From Trebonia sp963737285 (GTDB taxonomy: Bacteria; Actinomycetota; Actinomycetes; Streptosporangiales; Streptosporangiaceae), in the NCBI GenBank assembly GCA_963737285.1, contig CAVTRT010000002.1:1860001-1924000 (forward strand): a DNA stretch of 64,000 bases. The letters are read 5' to 3'. Below the pieces are notes generated by a model. It did not search any database and was not told the DNA's origin. It saw only the letters and a list, made by a program, of their open reading frames with translations. Shown piece by piece: positions 63,273-64,000 of the stretch. Each line of letters begins with the position of its first letter. Position 1 is the first letter of the stretch. Both the position numbers and the translations under genes were made by a program.

Positions 63273-64000
63273 CTATTCATCCTCCTGTCTGGTCAGGACG
63301 ACCTTGAGCGCGCCGCTGGTGGCGTCGCCGAAGACGTCGTATGCCCTCTCGAACTCGTCCATGCCGAAGCGATGGGTAACGAACCGGCCTGCGGCGAGCT
63401 GGCCGGTGGTGACCAGGCGCATCAGGGTCGGGGTGGACGAGGCGTCCACCAGGCCAGTGGTGATGGTGATGTCCCGGGCCCACTGCTCTTCCAGGTGCAG
63501 CGTAGCGGGCTTGCCGTGTACGCCGATGTTCGCGATGCGCCCGCCCGGCCGGGCCAGCTTCACCGCGAGCTCGAAGGTGGCCGGCGTGCCGACGGCCTCG
63601 ATGGCCACGTCCGCGCCGAGCCGCCCGGTCAGGTCCCTGATGACGGCGGCCGGATCGTCCACAGAGTCGTTGACCGTGACGTCGGCGCCGAATTCCCTGG
63701 CTTCCTTCAGCCGGGCGTCGGACAGGTCGATGGCGACGATGTGGCTGGGACTGAACAGCCGGGCGCACGTGATCGCGGACAGGCCGACCGGCCCGGCGCC
63801 CACGACGGCCACCACGTCGCCGGGCTGCACGCCTCCGGCCAGGACGCCGACCTCGTAGCCGGTCGGCAGGATGTCGGCCAGCATGAGGATCTCCTCGTCG
63901 GCCACGCCCTCGGGGATCCCGTAGGTTGAGGTGTCCGCGTACGGGACGCGGACGTAGTCGGCCTGGGTGCCGTCGGTCCGGTGGCCGAGAATCCAGCCGC
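63273..64000 (-). CDS. Zinc-dependent alcohol dehydrogenase 2, N-terminus outside window
   Basis: Only the C-terminal part is present (about 242 residues), ending KVVLTRQEDE. It has VVGAGPVGLSAITCARLFS and GKPATLHLEEQWARDITITT. By eye over 80 percent identical to the protein at 51475-52530 across the shared part; Zn-binding N-terminus lies beyond base 64000. Second copy of this enzyme at the other end of the island. Confidence 0.9.
   Translation of the reverse strand, partial: GWILGHRTDGTQADYVRVPYADTSTYGIPEGVADEEILMLADILPTGYEVGVLAGGVQPGDVVAVVGAGPVGLSAITCARLFSPSHIVAIDLSDARLKEAREFGADVTVNDSVDDPAAVIRDLTGRLGADVAIEAVGTPATFELAVKLARPGGRIANIGVHGKPATLHLEEQWARDITITTGLVDASSTPTLMRLVTTGQLAAGRFVTHRFGMDEFERAYDVFGDATSGALKVVLTRQEDE

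Overview
The window is high-GC DNA (about 70 %) from an actinomycete, class Actinomycetes. This is shown by the mtrA-mtrB-lpqB cluster next to sahH, the galU-glp-moaC-mog-rimJ-sepX-like cluster, a MoxR/DUF58/DUF4129/DUF4350/SpoIIM/RDD cluster, frequent GTG starts and 4-nt stop/start overlaps. The exact order or genus cannot be fixed by reading alone.

Layout. 1-4.2 kb: lpqB (partial), mtrB and mtrA on the minus strand. 4.2-6.3 kb: a gene-poor stretch holding repeat copy A. 6.3-8.5 kb: ung and a polytopic membrane protein. 8.5-11.5 kb: a 33-bp tandem repeat, a degenerate archaeal-type SahH paralogue and canonical sahH. 11.6-16.3 kb: MerR regulator, kup, MTA phosphorylase, FmdB zinc ribbon and formyl-THF cyclo-ligase. 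16.3-21.4 kb: galU, glp/moeA, moaC, mog, rimJ and a SepX/GLPR-like membrane protein. 21.4-28.9 kb: RDD, SpoIIM and a translationally coupled minus-strand operon ending in MoxR and DUF58. 29-35.2 kb: MFS transporter, repeat copy B, small and secreted proteins, and a DUF1707 gene cut short next to repeat fragment C.

35.2-64 kb is the most interesting part: an apparent hypoxia/dormancy island. It carries a DevR/DosR-like regulator and a DevS/DosT-like GAF kinase that keeps the heme His and distal Tyr pair. Around them are three universal stress proteins, three PNPOx-like flavoproteins (one fused to an XRE domain) and a CBS-BON protein. The metabolic genes encode pyruvate:ferredoxin oxidoreductase with a GltD-like/ferredoxin fusion, phosphoketolase plus acetate kinase, a CoA-transferase, an ADP-forming acyl-CoA synthetase, pyruvate phosphate dikinase, two near-identical zinc alcohol dehydrogenases and a KimA-like K+ importer with an OB-fold tail. 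Ten intergenic palindromes resembling the mycobacterial DosR box (core GGGACT-WW-AGTCCC), from near-perfect to weak, sit upstream of these genes. I infer one regulon that moves the cell to acetate-forming, substrate-level ATP synthesis when oxygen falls.

Caveat: about nine genes, including housekeeping ones (lpqB, kup, mtr neighbours, porA, ppdK), carry single small frameshifts, mostly at G/C runs. Many are probably sequence errors in the assembly; a few, especially the acyl-CoA synthetase ATP-grasp part, look like real decay.
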